Source of the DNA: Moraxellaceae bacterium
GTDB lineage: Bacteria; Pseudomonadota; Gammaproteobacteria; Pseudomonadales; Moraxellaceae
Assembly: GCA_014378805.1 (NCBI GenBank)
Contig: JACMMY010000101.1
Coordinates: 1 to 16,175, forward strand
Direction of reading: 5' to 3'
Length of the DNA stretch: 16,175 nt
Made by a program: the position numbers and the translations under genes. A model generated the notes under the pieces. It had not been told where the DNA came from. It worked only from the letters and a program-made list of their open reading frames with translations, and did no database searches. Shown here in pieces: positions 1-7,055 of the stretch (position 1 is the first letter of the stretch; each line of letters begins with the position of its first letter).

Positions 1-238
1 AGGAAAAAAGTGCGTGAGATGATCTAAAGGGATCTTTTCAGAATGCGGGCTGATGGCTGTTCTCTACAGCCGCATTAATCATTACATAGCGCTAAACTTA
101 ACTCAATAATAGATATTTTTAGATGAGATAATTTTTACTATTTCCTACCCAATCTCAAGAAACTAGCCTGGACATTCTTAGCGTTAAGCGATAAGATGAC
201 CCCACCATAGATTGCTATGGCGGAATGAGGAAAGTTGT
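1..238. other. Non-coding left edge and methyltransferase leader
   Basis: No convincing gene lies here. The + strand is open from base 1 to a TAA at 25-27 (ending R-E-M-I), which could be the last codons of an upstream gene but is too short to judge. An imperfect inverted repeat at 42-52 and 67-76 (AATGCGGGCTG with CAGCCGCATT, one bulged G) could be a terminator stem for such a gene, but no T-run follows it. Bases 90-180 are AT-rich and probably contain the methyltransferase promoter; I could not pick a convincing -35/-10 pair. Confidence 0.4.
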
Positions 239-1870
239 TTGAACCATATAGAGCTATTTGCAGGCTGTGGCGGATTATCTCTCGGTCTAGAATCCGTTGG
301 CTTCGACTTAGTCTTAGCAAATGAACTGTCTCCAATGGCAGCAGAGACTTTTGCCTATAACTTTTTCCAAGAAAACCTTGAGACTGTATCCGAAGATATC
401 AGTAAAAATAAAACACTATGGTTAACCAGCAACCACACCAAAGAGGTCATGAAGTCTAGGCTTCGGGAAGACCCTAGAACCTTTCCAGCAATAGGAATGG
501 GGCACAGTGATCTAAGTCAACATAGCAATGTCGATGGGAAACTGATTGTTGGTAGTATCGTCACACTGAACCAATGGCTCAGAGCTAATCCCAACATTAC
601 TCACGAACTAAAGAACGCTTATGGTCGCCAAGGTGGACTTGACTTAGTTTCTGGTGGACCACCATGTCAAAGCTTTAGCATGGCAGGTCTGCGACAGTTA
701 AATAACAACCGTAATGTCTTACCTTGGGAGTTCGCCAAATTCGTTGGCATGACGCGCCCTAAATTTGCACTGCTTGAAAATGTCACTGGGATTCTGCGTG
801 CATTCAAAGTGAATGGGCAGGACTTCTATGCTTGGTATGAGGTTGCCAAAGCATTCGCTCAACTCGACTATGTTCCACTATGCCTCCATGTGAATGCTCG
901 ATTTGCCGGCGTTGCACAAAACCGCCCAAGATTTATTTTTATTGGTGTGCGTCACGACGTATATTTAAAAATATTGCCAACATTCAACAACAAAGAAAAG
1001 CAGTTGTTCGATAAGTCTTTATCTTTCATGGAAAGAGTAAGGAAAGATGAAAACATTGAGTATGGTTTCTTACCCTATCATGATGCCGCAAAAGAACAGG
1101 ATACAGGACTATTCTCTGGGACTTTCTTAGCCCCATTGGTTACCTATAAAGCACAAGAGCATAATGTTCACGATGCAATTGATGATCTCAGAACCAACAC
1201 TAAATCAAAGAAATCTGCGTACATAAATCTGCTTAATGATAGATTCTCTTTTTTACAGCCATCAGTAAATTTGAAAAACCATGATCTCAGGAACAATGGC
1301 GCGCACGTCCAAAGAAGATTCCGCATATATCAAATTTTTCAGCAAATCCCTTTATTCGCCAGTAAAGAAGCTAAATTAGTCTTGAAAGGGATATCTAACT
1401 CCATCAGCCCAGATGCTGCAAAAGAACTGCTTAAATTTGATTATTTAGTAGCTGACGGTTCTTATGTTAATTTTAATAATACCGAAGAATTGATTACCTA
1501 TTTACAGGCTCATGAAACTAAGAAACAAACACAAAAAGCTTTAATGGCCAATTCTCCAGCGCCAGCCGCGTTATCCATTCCAGATGATGCATGTCATTAT
1601 CATCACGACGAATTGAGAACACTTACTGTACGAGAAATGGCACGAATACAATCTTTTCCCGACAATTTTGAATTCCGATCAAAAGTAACGACTGGTGGAC
1701 AAATGCGCCAGTTTGAAGTGCCGCAATATACTCAAGTTGGAAACGCCGTCCCACCTCTATTGGGTTATGCTCTTGGGAAGGTGATTAAGAATTTGCGCGG
1801 CAGAGTAATTGACGAGGAAGAAGAAACACTGAAAACAGCTTTAAATTTCCACTCCGTTAGTGCAGTCTGA
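239..1870 (+). CDS. DNA (cytosine-5-)-methyltransferase
   Basis: Transfers a methyl group from S-adenosylmethionine to carbon 5 of cytosine in a specific DNA site. The C5-methyltransferase motifs occur in order (numbering from TTG 239): motif I FAGCGG at 7-12, motif IV GGPPCQSFS with catalytic Cys143, motif VI ENV at 180-182, motif VIII QNRPR at 227-231, motif IX VREMARIQSFP near 464-474, and motif X QVGNAVPP at 499-506. About 230 residues separate motifs VIII and IX, a large target-recognition region, so the protein (543 aa) is longer than compact enzymes such as M.HhaI. I prefer TTG 239 over TTG 212 because GAGGAAA at 227-233 is well spaced from it and it puts the start right before motif I, as usual in the family. 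No restriction enzyme or vsr gene is visible. The gene looks more AT-rich than the catabolic operon, which fits horizontal acquisition. The recognition sequence cannot be predicted here. Confidence 0.93.
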   Translation: MNHIELFAGCGGLSLGLESVGFDLVLANELSPMAAETFAYNFFQENLETVSEDISKNKTLWLTSNHTKEVMKSRLREDPRTFPAIGMGHSDLSQHSNVDGKLIVGSIVTLNQWLRANPNITHELKNAYGRQGGLDLVSGGPPCQSFSMAGLRQLNNNRNVLPWEFAKFVGMTRPKFALLENVTGILRAFKVNGQDFYAWYEVAKAFAQLDYVPLCLHVNARFAGVAQNRPRFIFIGVRHDVYLKILPTFNNKEKQLFDKSLSFMERVRKDENIEYGFLPYHDAAKEQDTGLFSGTFLAPLVTYKAQEHNVHDAIDDLRTNTKSKKSAYINLLNDRFSFLQPSVNLKNHDLRNNGAHVQRRFRIYQIFQQIPLFASKEAKLVLKGISNSISPDAAKELLKFDYLVADGSYVNFNNTEELITYLQAHETKKQTQKALMANSPAPAALSIPDDACHYHHDELRTLTVREMARIQSFPDNFEFRSKVTTGGQMRQFEVPQYTQVGNAVPPLLGYALGKVIKNLRGRVIDEEEETLKTALNFHSVSAV

Positions 1871-1937
1871 ATTTAGAAATATATAAGCAAGTAGGATGGC
1901 TTTCAGCACATCCTGTGATGGATTACCTCCCTCCTTT

Positions 1938-1958
1938 AGCCTATAGCCTATAGCCTAA
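1938..1958. repeat. Three tandem copies of a 7-bp unit
   Basis: AGCCTAT, AGCCTAT, AGCCTAA lie head to tail between the methyltransferase stop and the next gene. They look like a simple slippage repeat in an intergenic region. Nearby, AGGATG and CATCCT around 1893-1915 could form a weak stem with no T-run. No function is evident. Confidence 0.5.
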
Positions 1959-2139
1959 TAAGTGTTCATTTTCGTAGAACACTAAATAATTAAAAAAGTG
2001 TGTATTAGACGTTGTTGATGGACTAATGATATCAACGTTTACTCAACTATCTTTATCGCCAAAAGATTGCTTTAATTCAGTCAATGTATTCATCAATAAG
2101 ACCCGACATGATCAACCCACTATTACCAGAGACTTCGTT

Positions 2140-2364
2140 ATGCCTAATCAAGCTCTAGAACAACTTGCAAACACATTAAAAATCTCCGCCACAGAATTGG
2201 AAGACCTATCCGTACTGAGTGAAACGCACCTTGCGGGGCTTGATGGATTAATCACAGCCGCCCAACAAAAACAACGGCAAACCCTGAACGACGCCATTGA
2301 AAACGGCCTGAATTATGTCCCTGCCATTTTACGTGGCACCGTCAAAAAAATCGTCCGCGGTTAA
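2140..2364 (+). CDS. Small helical protein of unknown function
   Basis: A 74-residue hydrophilic, leucine-patterned protein with no signal peptide or membrane segment. I do not recognise the family. Its last 70 residues align without gaps with residues 9-78 of the protein encoded immediately downstream: about 15 of 70 identical by hand count, with conserved leucine spacing and a shared Pro-Ala before the C-terminal Gly. It therefore looks like a stand-alone copy of that protein's N-terminal domain. Reading could start at ATG 2026, giving 112 aa. ATG 2140 is preferred because the similarity begins just after it, AGAG lies about 8 bases upstream, and the extra N-terminal residues have no counterpart. 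Only 11 bases separate its stop from the next start, so the two are probably cotranscribed and may act together. Confidence 0.7.
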   Translation: MPNQALEQLANTLKISATELEDLSVLSETHLAGLDGLITAAQQKQRQTLNDAIENGLNYVPAILRGTVKKIVRG

Positions 2365-2375
2365 GGAACAAGGTC

Positions 2376-3545
2376 ATGAGTAAATTAGATACCAGCGCCG
2401 AATTAGTCAAATTAGGTCAATTGTTGGGCGTACCCAGCGCCGAGCTCAGTTTTTTAGAGAGCTTACCGCTCCCAACACTGATCAAAGTACGCGCCCTGAC
2501 AACGGACAAACTCTTTAACGATGGTCGCAAACTATTCCAAAAATTAGCCTCGGCCAGTAAATTACTGCCTGCTGGGATCACCGCCACGATTGGCGAAAAG
2601 ATTTTTGGCGCGATGTTGTGCGCCCGTATTGCCAGCGAAATGCCGTATCAACGTGCCGTTGAATTGGCCGACAAAATGACCATTCCTTTTTTGGCAAAAG
2701 TCACGCTCGAACTCGACCCACGTCGGGTGAAAGAGATCATCCAGAACATGCCATTGGCAAAATTACGTGCCGTGACAACTGAACTACTCGCGCAAAAGCA
2801 CTACATCGTCATGGGTGGTTTTGTCGGTTATATGCAACCCGAGAAGTTAAAAATCATCTTACAAGAGATCTCGACCGAAGAAGCGCTCCTGCATATTGGA
2901 TTCTTTATCGAGAGCAAACATCAACTCAGCGACATCATCCGTTTATTGCCCAAAGAGCGGCTGAACAAGCTGATTGGCTATTTGCAAACGCACGACGAAC
3001 TCTGGCCAGAAGCGCTGGCGCTGATGGTTCATTTGGAAGATGAGATCAAGCGCGAGTTGGGTGATATTGCCGCCGAATTGGGTGGCACCGTGCTGGATGA
3101 TCTGGTGGGTACGGTGCAACGACTGGATTTGTGGCAAGACGCGTTACCGTTATTTGCCTGCATGTCCCCTGCGGCACAATTCAAGCTGATTAATACTCCC
3201 TTGCTCTCCCAAGTCATTCCTTTGACCAGCGTGTTAGTGAATACCGACCGTTTTTCATTATGGGCAACCTTGCTGCCGTTAATTGAATATATGTCGCTTG
3301 CGCAACGCCAGCTATTTACCAACTTAGTGATTGAGCAAAGTGCTAATTTTCAGCAACGGATGATTGCGGCGGCGGCGCATCATCAGTTGTGGCGACCTAT
3401 GTTTGATGTACTGATGTTGATGCCTGAATCGGTACAACAACCGATTGCAGCGCAATTGAAGCAACTGTTGACGGCGCAGCCAGAACTATCGACGACTTGG
3501 CAACCGTTGGCAGAAGAGCGGCAGTTGGGGCATTTGTTGGGTTAG
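2376..3545 (+). CDS. Helical-repeat (alpha-solenoid-like) protein of unknown function
   Basis: A 389-residue, probably cytoplasmic, leucine-rich protein that I cannot assign to a named family. An N-terminal domain (about 9-78) matches the small upstream protein. The middle (about 105-200) has helical units around prolines at 115, 155 and 192, loosely like MgtE-N or FliG-type helical repeats. The C-terminal half holds four units each opened by Leu-Trp, with Trp at 210, 253, 296 and 339, exactly 43 residues apart. They share the pattern L-W-x-x-h-h-x-h-h-x-x-M-(S/P), as in LWQDALPLFACMS and LWATLLPLIEYMS. This periodicity suggests a superhelical binding scaffold rather than an enzyme; no catalytic motif was seen. 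The start is well supported by AAGGAACAAGG just upstream. Base composition resembles the downstream catabolic genes more than the methyltransferase. Confidence 0.85.
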   Translation: MSKLDTSAELVKLGQLLGVPSAELSFLESLPLPTLIKVRALTTDKLFNDGRKLFQKLASASKLLPAGITATIGEKIFGAMLCARIASEMPYQRAVELADKMTIPFLAKVTLELDPRRVKEIIQNMPLAKLRAVTTELLAQKHYIVMGGFVGYMQPEKLKIILQEISTEEALLHIGFFIESKHQLSDIIRLLPKERLNKLIGYLQTHDELWPEALALMVHLEDEIKRELGDIAAELGGTVLDDLVGTVQRLDLWQDALPLFACMSPAAQFKLINTPLLSQVIPLTSVLVNTDRFSLWATLLPLIEYMSLAQRQLFTNLVIEQSANFQQRMIAAAAHHQLWRPMFDVLMLMPESVQQPIAAQLKQLLTAQPELSTTWQPLAEERQLGHLLG

Positions 3546-3569
3546 GGAATCATCTTTCGTCAGGCGACC

Positions 3570-3596
3570 AAATGACTTTCTAGTAAGAGGTCATTT
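3570..3596 (+). terminator. Hairpin after the helical-repeat gene
   Basis: AAATGAC pairs perfectly with GTCATTT, and the stem extends by three more pairs including T-G wobbles around a 7-base loop. It lies 24 bases past the stop of the helical-repeat gene. No real T-run follows (ATGG), so it is a weak intrinsic terminator or an mRNA 3'-end stabiliser. Confidence 0.4.
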
Positions 3597-3736
3597 ATGG
3601 ACTGAGTTGGGTAAAATGATTGATTAAAATAACGAAAATGCAGCGTGCGTTGAGATATTTTACAACCGTGTGAGAATTCAAGCTAAGCTTGGCAATAAAT
3701 GAACATCATAATTATTTATCCTGAGCTTTTTTGAGC

Positions 3737-5210
3737 ATGATTGATCTCTTACATAGGCGTAAATTAACCGTCATTTTATGTAGCATCTTAAGTATTTCTT
3801 TTTTAGCGGTATCATTAATTAGCTATTTTGCTTCAAAAAACGCGATTCATTTGGCTTTGGTTGAAAAAGAATTACCACTCACGTCAAATGCAATTTACGC
3901 TGAACTACAAAAAGATTTAGTCAGACCTTTTTTTATTTCATCAATGATGGCGAGTAATACCTTCTTGCATGATTGGGTCGCCGAAGGTGAGCATCATCCA
4001 GAACTGATTAGTCGTTACCTCAAAGAAAATAAAGAGACCTATAAAGTATTTACTAGCTTTTTTGTGTCAAATAAAACCCAGCGTTACTATTATCCACAAG
4101 GTGTTTTAAAAACAGTTTCGCCTAAAGATAAAGCCGACAAATGGTTTTATCGCGTGCGTGATTTAAAAGAACCGTATGAAATTAATATTGATTACGACCA
4201 AGCGCACGACAATACCTTAACGATTTTTATGAATTTCAAGGTATTTAGCCAACAGCAGGAATATTTGGGTGCGACGGGTGTAGGCTTAAGTATGACGCGC
4301 CTACATCAGTTATTAAGCCATTATGAACAACAATACCAAAAAAATATTTATTTAGTAGACCGTCATGGGAATATTCATTTAACTGGCAGTAATCGATTAC
4401 ATGATAGCCGTTCTATTTTTGATATTGTGGGCTTAAAACAAGTCGCTCAAGCCGCTTTAGCGGGCAAACAACAAGACTTCCAATACTCAACACCCGATGA
4501 ACATTATTTACTTCATGTGCAGTATATGCCCGAAGTGCGTTTATTTTTGTTTGTAGAAAGTGAAGAAAATAAAGCGATTGCGAAGCTACGTCATGCTTTA
4601 TATATTAACTTCGTGGTGTTTTTTTTAGTGGTGTTGGCGACGATTATTTTAACCAAAATGATGGTGACTCTTTATCAAAACAAACTTGCATTGATCGCAA
4701 CGATTGATTATTTAACACAATTAATGAATCGCCAGGCTTTTGAGACTTTAAGTCTTAATATTTTGGCAGATAGTCGACGTTCGCAGAGTCCGTTAGTCAT
4801 GATGATGCTTGATATTGATCACTTTAAAAAAATTAATGATAACTATGGGCATGCGGCAGGTGACCAAGTTTTGCGAAGCGTCGCTGTTATTTTAAAAAAT
4901 GCGGTTCGTGAAGCACGATATTATCTGTCGCTGGAGTGGTGAAGAGTTTGTTGTCTGTTTAAATAAATGTAACTTGGCAGATGCTGAACGTATCGCCGAA
5001 CAAATTCGCGTCACAGTGGCCAATAGCGTCTCTACATATGAGCTGAATCACTTAAGCGTGACGATCAGTGTCGGCTTAGCAAGTTATCGTCATACCGAAA
5101 CTTTGGCTGAGTTATTAGCACGTGCGGATAGTGCTTTGTATCGTGCAAAAGATCAGGGGCGCAATACTGTGGTTGCGCCCACGGAGTGGCTGATTGAGTC
5201 ACTTCAGTGA
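3737..5210 (+). pseudogene. Membrane-bound diguanylate cyclase (GGDEF), frameshifted
   Basis: Family role: makes cyclic di-GMP from two GTP in response to a periplasmic signal. The N-terminal part has a membrane helix (about 9-32), a periplasmic Cache-like sensor (about 33-285), a second helix (about 288-310), then the GGDEF domain starting with DYLTQLMNR and LDIDHFKKINDNYGHAAGD. At about 4910-4914 the frame breaks: the first frame runs on to a TGA at 4940-4942, while the rest of the domain continues in the +1 frame through RWSGEEF, SVGLASYRH and ADSALYRAKDQGRN to the TGA at 5208-5210. Dropping one base near 4913 restores VREHDIICRWSGEEF, which has the normal family spacing. As given, the product stops before the active-site loop and should be inactive. 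The intact motif would be SGEEF rather than GGEEF. Start ATG 3737 or TTG 3731; neither has a strong ribosome site. A sequencing error is a real alternative. Confidence 0.85.
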
Positions 5211-5271
5211 AAAAAACAGCGATTCAAATAGTGAACAGCCATCATACGGGCACAAATTTTGCTTTATGATT

Positions 5272-5303
5272 CAGTAGGAGGCAGCGCTACTGTCTTCTGT
5301 TTT
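5272..5303 (+). terminator. Possible intrinsic terminator between cyclase and riboswitch
   Basis: CAGTAG (5272-5277) and CTACTG (5287-5292) form a 6-bp stem with a 9-base loop, followed by TCTTCTGTTTT. It lies about 60 bases after the cyclase stop and just before the riboswitch aptamer, so it plausibly ends the cyclase transcript. A TATGAT at 5265-5270 could be the -10 box of the riboswitch operon promoter, in which case the hairpin would lie in that operon's leader; no good -35 accompanies it. Confidence 0.4.
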
Positions 5304-5312
5304 AAAAAAGGT

Positions 5313-5448
5313 CGCTAGGGTTCCGATTGAAGTTTAACTTCAATGACTGGTCCGAGAGCAACCGGTGTGATTGAAGCAAGCGTACGATTAGGATAAATCG
5401 CCTTGCAGATTCGCATACACGGCGGGACAAAAGCCCGGGAGATTAGCG
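5313..5448 (+). promoter_or_regulatory. Guanidine-I (ykkC) riboswitch aptamer
   Basis: The conserved ykkC class-I blocks appear in order. CTAGGGTTCCG at 5315-5325 is followed by a perfect 8-bp hairpin (5326-5333 with 5337-5344, loop TTA), then GACTGGTCCGAGAG at 5345-5358. A variable central part leads to ACACGGCGGGACAAAAGCCC and GGGAG, ending near 5441. A closing P1 stem is visible: CGCTA 5313-5317 with TAGCG 5444-5448. This class binds free guanidinium and usually switches on guanidine exporters or degradation genes. Here it lies about 80 bases upstream of the first gene of a carboxylase/allophanate hydrolase operon, which strongly supports guanidine as the operon's substrate. Confidence 0.95.
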
Positions 5449-5489
5449 CAATGTCAACATTTGATTGATTTACAAATGTTGCCTGTTGC
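5448..5489 (+). promoter_or_regulatory. Probable riboswitch expression-platform hairpin
   Basis: CAACATTTG (5455-5463) and CAAATGTTG (5473-5481) form a perfect 9-bp stem with a 9-base loop. GCAA 5448-5451 can also pair with TTGC 5486-5489, extending it and competing for the last base of the aptamer P1 stem. The following bases are CT-rich (ATGTCCTCTCTT) but not a proper U-run, so I cannot say whether control is at transcription or translation. The ribosome site of the first gene (GGAG 5515-5518) lies 26 bases downstream. Confidence 0.55.
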
Positions 5490-5525
5490 ATGTCCTCTCT
5501 TAAGCTTATGTACTGGAGTCTTGCC

Positions 5526-6344
5526 ATGTCATTGACGATCACTACTCAAAATCCTGCAATATCAATCATCCCAGCAACACAAAGCCCGCTGTGGCATGAT
5601 CTGCTCCCAGGGGGTTGCCATTGGTCTGCACGCATTCGGCGCGGCACAGTGCTTCGCTTTACCGCACAAGCTGCTGGCGCAAATCTTTCGGCTTTATTTT
5701 TTAACGCCGAAGAAAAACGAGAGCGTTACAACGCACCCGACACCTTAAAAGCCCAACACACGGCCTTCTTGACGCGTGGGCATGTCTGCTATTCTGATAT
5801 GGGTCGTATCTTGTGTTCAATCGTGACCGACAGTACACAGTGGAGTGATGCGTTTTGTGGCGTGAGTGATGCAGAACAGATCACTGCACAATTCGGAACG
5901 CGCGATTTTGGTGCAGCACGCAATGATATGTATCGCAATGGTCGCGATGGTCTGCTGATTGAAATGGGCAAATGGGGGCTCGGTAAACGTGATCTCGTCA
6001 CCAATATCAATTTTTTTAGCAAAGTATTAGCGGATGATACAGGCAACATCAGCTGGCAACCTGAACATTGCAAAGCAGGCGACATGGTCGAACTGCGTTT
6101 TGAAATGGATACGCTGGTCATCCTCTCCGCCGCAATTCATCCGCTTGACCGCACCACGACCTATCAACCTGCCGATGTCCTCATCACTGCTTTTGCCGCA
6201 GCGCCCGTTGCGTTGGACGATGTCTGTCGAATGTCTTGCGCACAAAATACACGCGGCTTTGAAAATACTGAACGCTACTTCATACAAAACATTGCAACAA
6301 ATCAGTCTTCTCAAGTCGTTACTCAATCAAGTGCAGGAGTATAA
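5526..6344 (+). CDS. cgdA: UAAP1, DUF1989 protein (carboxyguanidine deiminase subunit)
   Basis: First gene of the riboswitch operon, 272 aa, cytoplasmic. DUF1989 family member called urea carboxylase-associated protein 1. In characterised guanidine-degrading bacteria, the two UAAP proteins together deiminate carboxyguanidine to allophanate, releasing ammonia. Family features are ALFFNAEEKRERYNAPDT, the NINFF block and EMDTLVILSAAIHPLD near the C-terminus. Compared with the next gene it lacks the DTCGRHD and HSCRDN blocks (its second equivalent reads ARND), so it may be the non-catalytic partner; that is inference. The start is ATG 5526, with GGAG 7 bases upstream. An in-frame ATG at 5490 lies beside the platform hairpin and has no ribosome site. 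The stop is 3 bases before the next gene. I am sure of the family; the A/B symbol assignment is less certain. Confidence 0.9.
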   Translation: MSLTITTQNPAISIIPATQSPLWHDLLPGGCHWSARIRRGTVLRFTAQAAGANLSALFFNAEEKRERYNAPDTLKAQHTAFLTRGHVCYSDMGRILCSIVTDSTQWSDAFCGVSDAEQITAQFGTRDFGAARNDMYRNGRDGLLIEMGKWGLGKRDLVTNINFFSKVLADDTGNISWQPEHCKAGDMVELRFEMDTLVILSAAIHPLDRTTTYQPADVLITAFAAAPVALDDVCRMSCAQNTRGFENTERYFIQNIATNQSSQVVTQSSAGV

Positions 6345-6347
6345 ACC

Positions 6348-7055
6348 ATGAATATTCAATCAATCACTGCCCCTGCATCATTCAAACTGTCCGCGCCGCT
6401 GCAAGAAAGCCCTCTGACGGAGGCAACTGCGTTGCGCAGTGAAATTTGCGCGGCAGGTGAGCCTTGGATGGGTCGTGTTGCTCAAGGTCAAACTTTTAGA
6501 ATCGTCGACTTAGAAGGTAATCAAGCGGTTGATACGATTTTTTTCAATGCCAATAATTTACAAGAGCGTTATAGCTCAGCACATACCATTCGTAAGTCTG
6601 GACAGCTTTATTTGGGCTTAGGTTCCAAATTGTATTCGAGCAATGGCGATGTCTTGGCAACGATCAGCGCTGACACGTGTGGGCGGCATGACACGCTAGG
6701 CGGTGCATGTGCCAGTGAAAGTAATACTGTGCGCTACTCACTTGGAAAACACGCCATGCACTCCTGTCGAGATAACTTTATGACGGCACTGATGACCTTT
6801 CCATTGGCGGAAGAGATTGGCTTAGAGGTCGGTGACATCGGCGCTAATATTAACTTTTTTATGAATGTCCCTGTGCTGGCTGATGGCGAGTTGTTTTTTG
6901 CCGATGGGATTTCTGGCGCAGGAAAATACGTCGAGATCGTCGCTGAGATGGATTTGATCGTCTTAATTTCCAATTGCCCACAGTTGAATAATCCCTGTAA
7001 TGGCTATAACCCGACACCGATTCAATTGATCACATGGGATGCCAATCATGGATAA
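6348..7055 (+). CDS. cgdB: UAAP2, DUF1989 protein (carboxyguanidine deiminase subunit)
   Basis: Second DUF1989 protein, 235 aa, homologous to its upstream neighbour (FFNANNLQERY versus FFNAEEKRERY; both have NINFF and an E-M-D hydrophobic strand). It carries a cluster of possible metal or catalytic residues: DTCGRHD with Cys111, His114 and Asp115, Cys121, His138 and Cys140 in HSCRDN, and a C-terminal CPQLNNPCNGYNPTP block typical of UAAP2. It is expected to pair with UAAP1 to convert carboxyguanidine to allophanate, between the carboxylase and allophanate hydrolase steps. GGAG at 6336-6339, inside the end of the preceding gene, serves ATG 6348. Its 3' end overlaps the carboxylase start by 8 bases, pointing to coupled translation. 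Confidence 0.9.
   Translation: MNIQSITAPASFKLSAPLQESPLTEATALRSEICAAGEPWMGRVAQGQTFRIVDLEGNQAVDTIFFNANNLQERYSSAHTIRKSGQLYLGLGSKLYSSNGDVLATISADTCGRHDTLGGACASESNTVRYSLGKHAMHSCRDNFMTALMTFPLAEEIGLEVGDIGANINFFMNVPVLADGELFFADGISGAGKYVEIVAEMDLIVLISNCPQLNNPCNGYNPTPIQLITWDANHG

Noticed and set aside
1..27. Open + strand frame ending in TAA at the left edge
   Set aside because: Only eight codons before the stop, so nothing can be said about a product; not listed as a gene.
212..238. TTG 212 as start of the methyltransferase
   Set aside because: No ribosome site; TTG 239 has GAGGAAA upstream and begins right before motif I.
1938..1958. Short tandem repeats as a CRISPR or phage attachment site
   Set aside because: Three 7-bp units without spacers, integrase or tRNA; a simple slippage repeat is enough.
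2026..2139. N-terminal extension of the small helical protein from ATG 2026
   Set aside because: No clear ribosome site and no counterpart in the downstream homologue; similarity begins just after ATG 2140.
5490..5525. ATG 5490 as start of UAAP1
   Set aside because: Sits at the edge of the platform hairpin with no ribosome site; ATG 5526 has GGAG at ideal spacing.
5315..5542. Minus-strand reading frame over the leader of the catabolic operon
   Set aside because: It lies across the riboswitch and its platform, has no recognisable domain, and is explained by the RNA structure.
6027..6351. Overlapping reading frames on both strands inside UAAP1
   Set aside because: Out-of-frame shadows of a well-conserved gene with no domain features.
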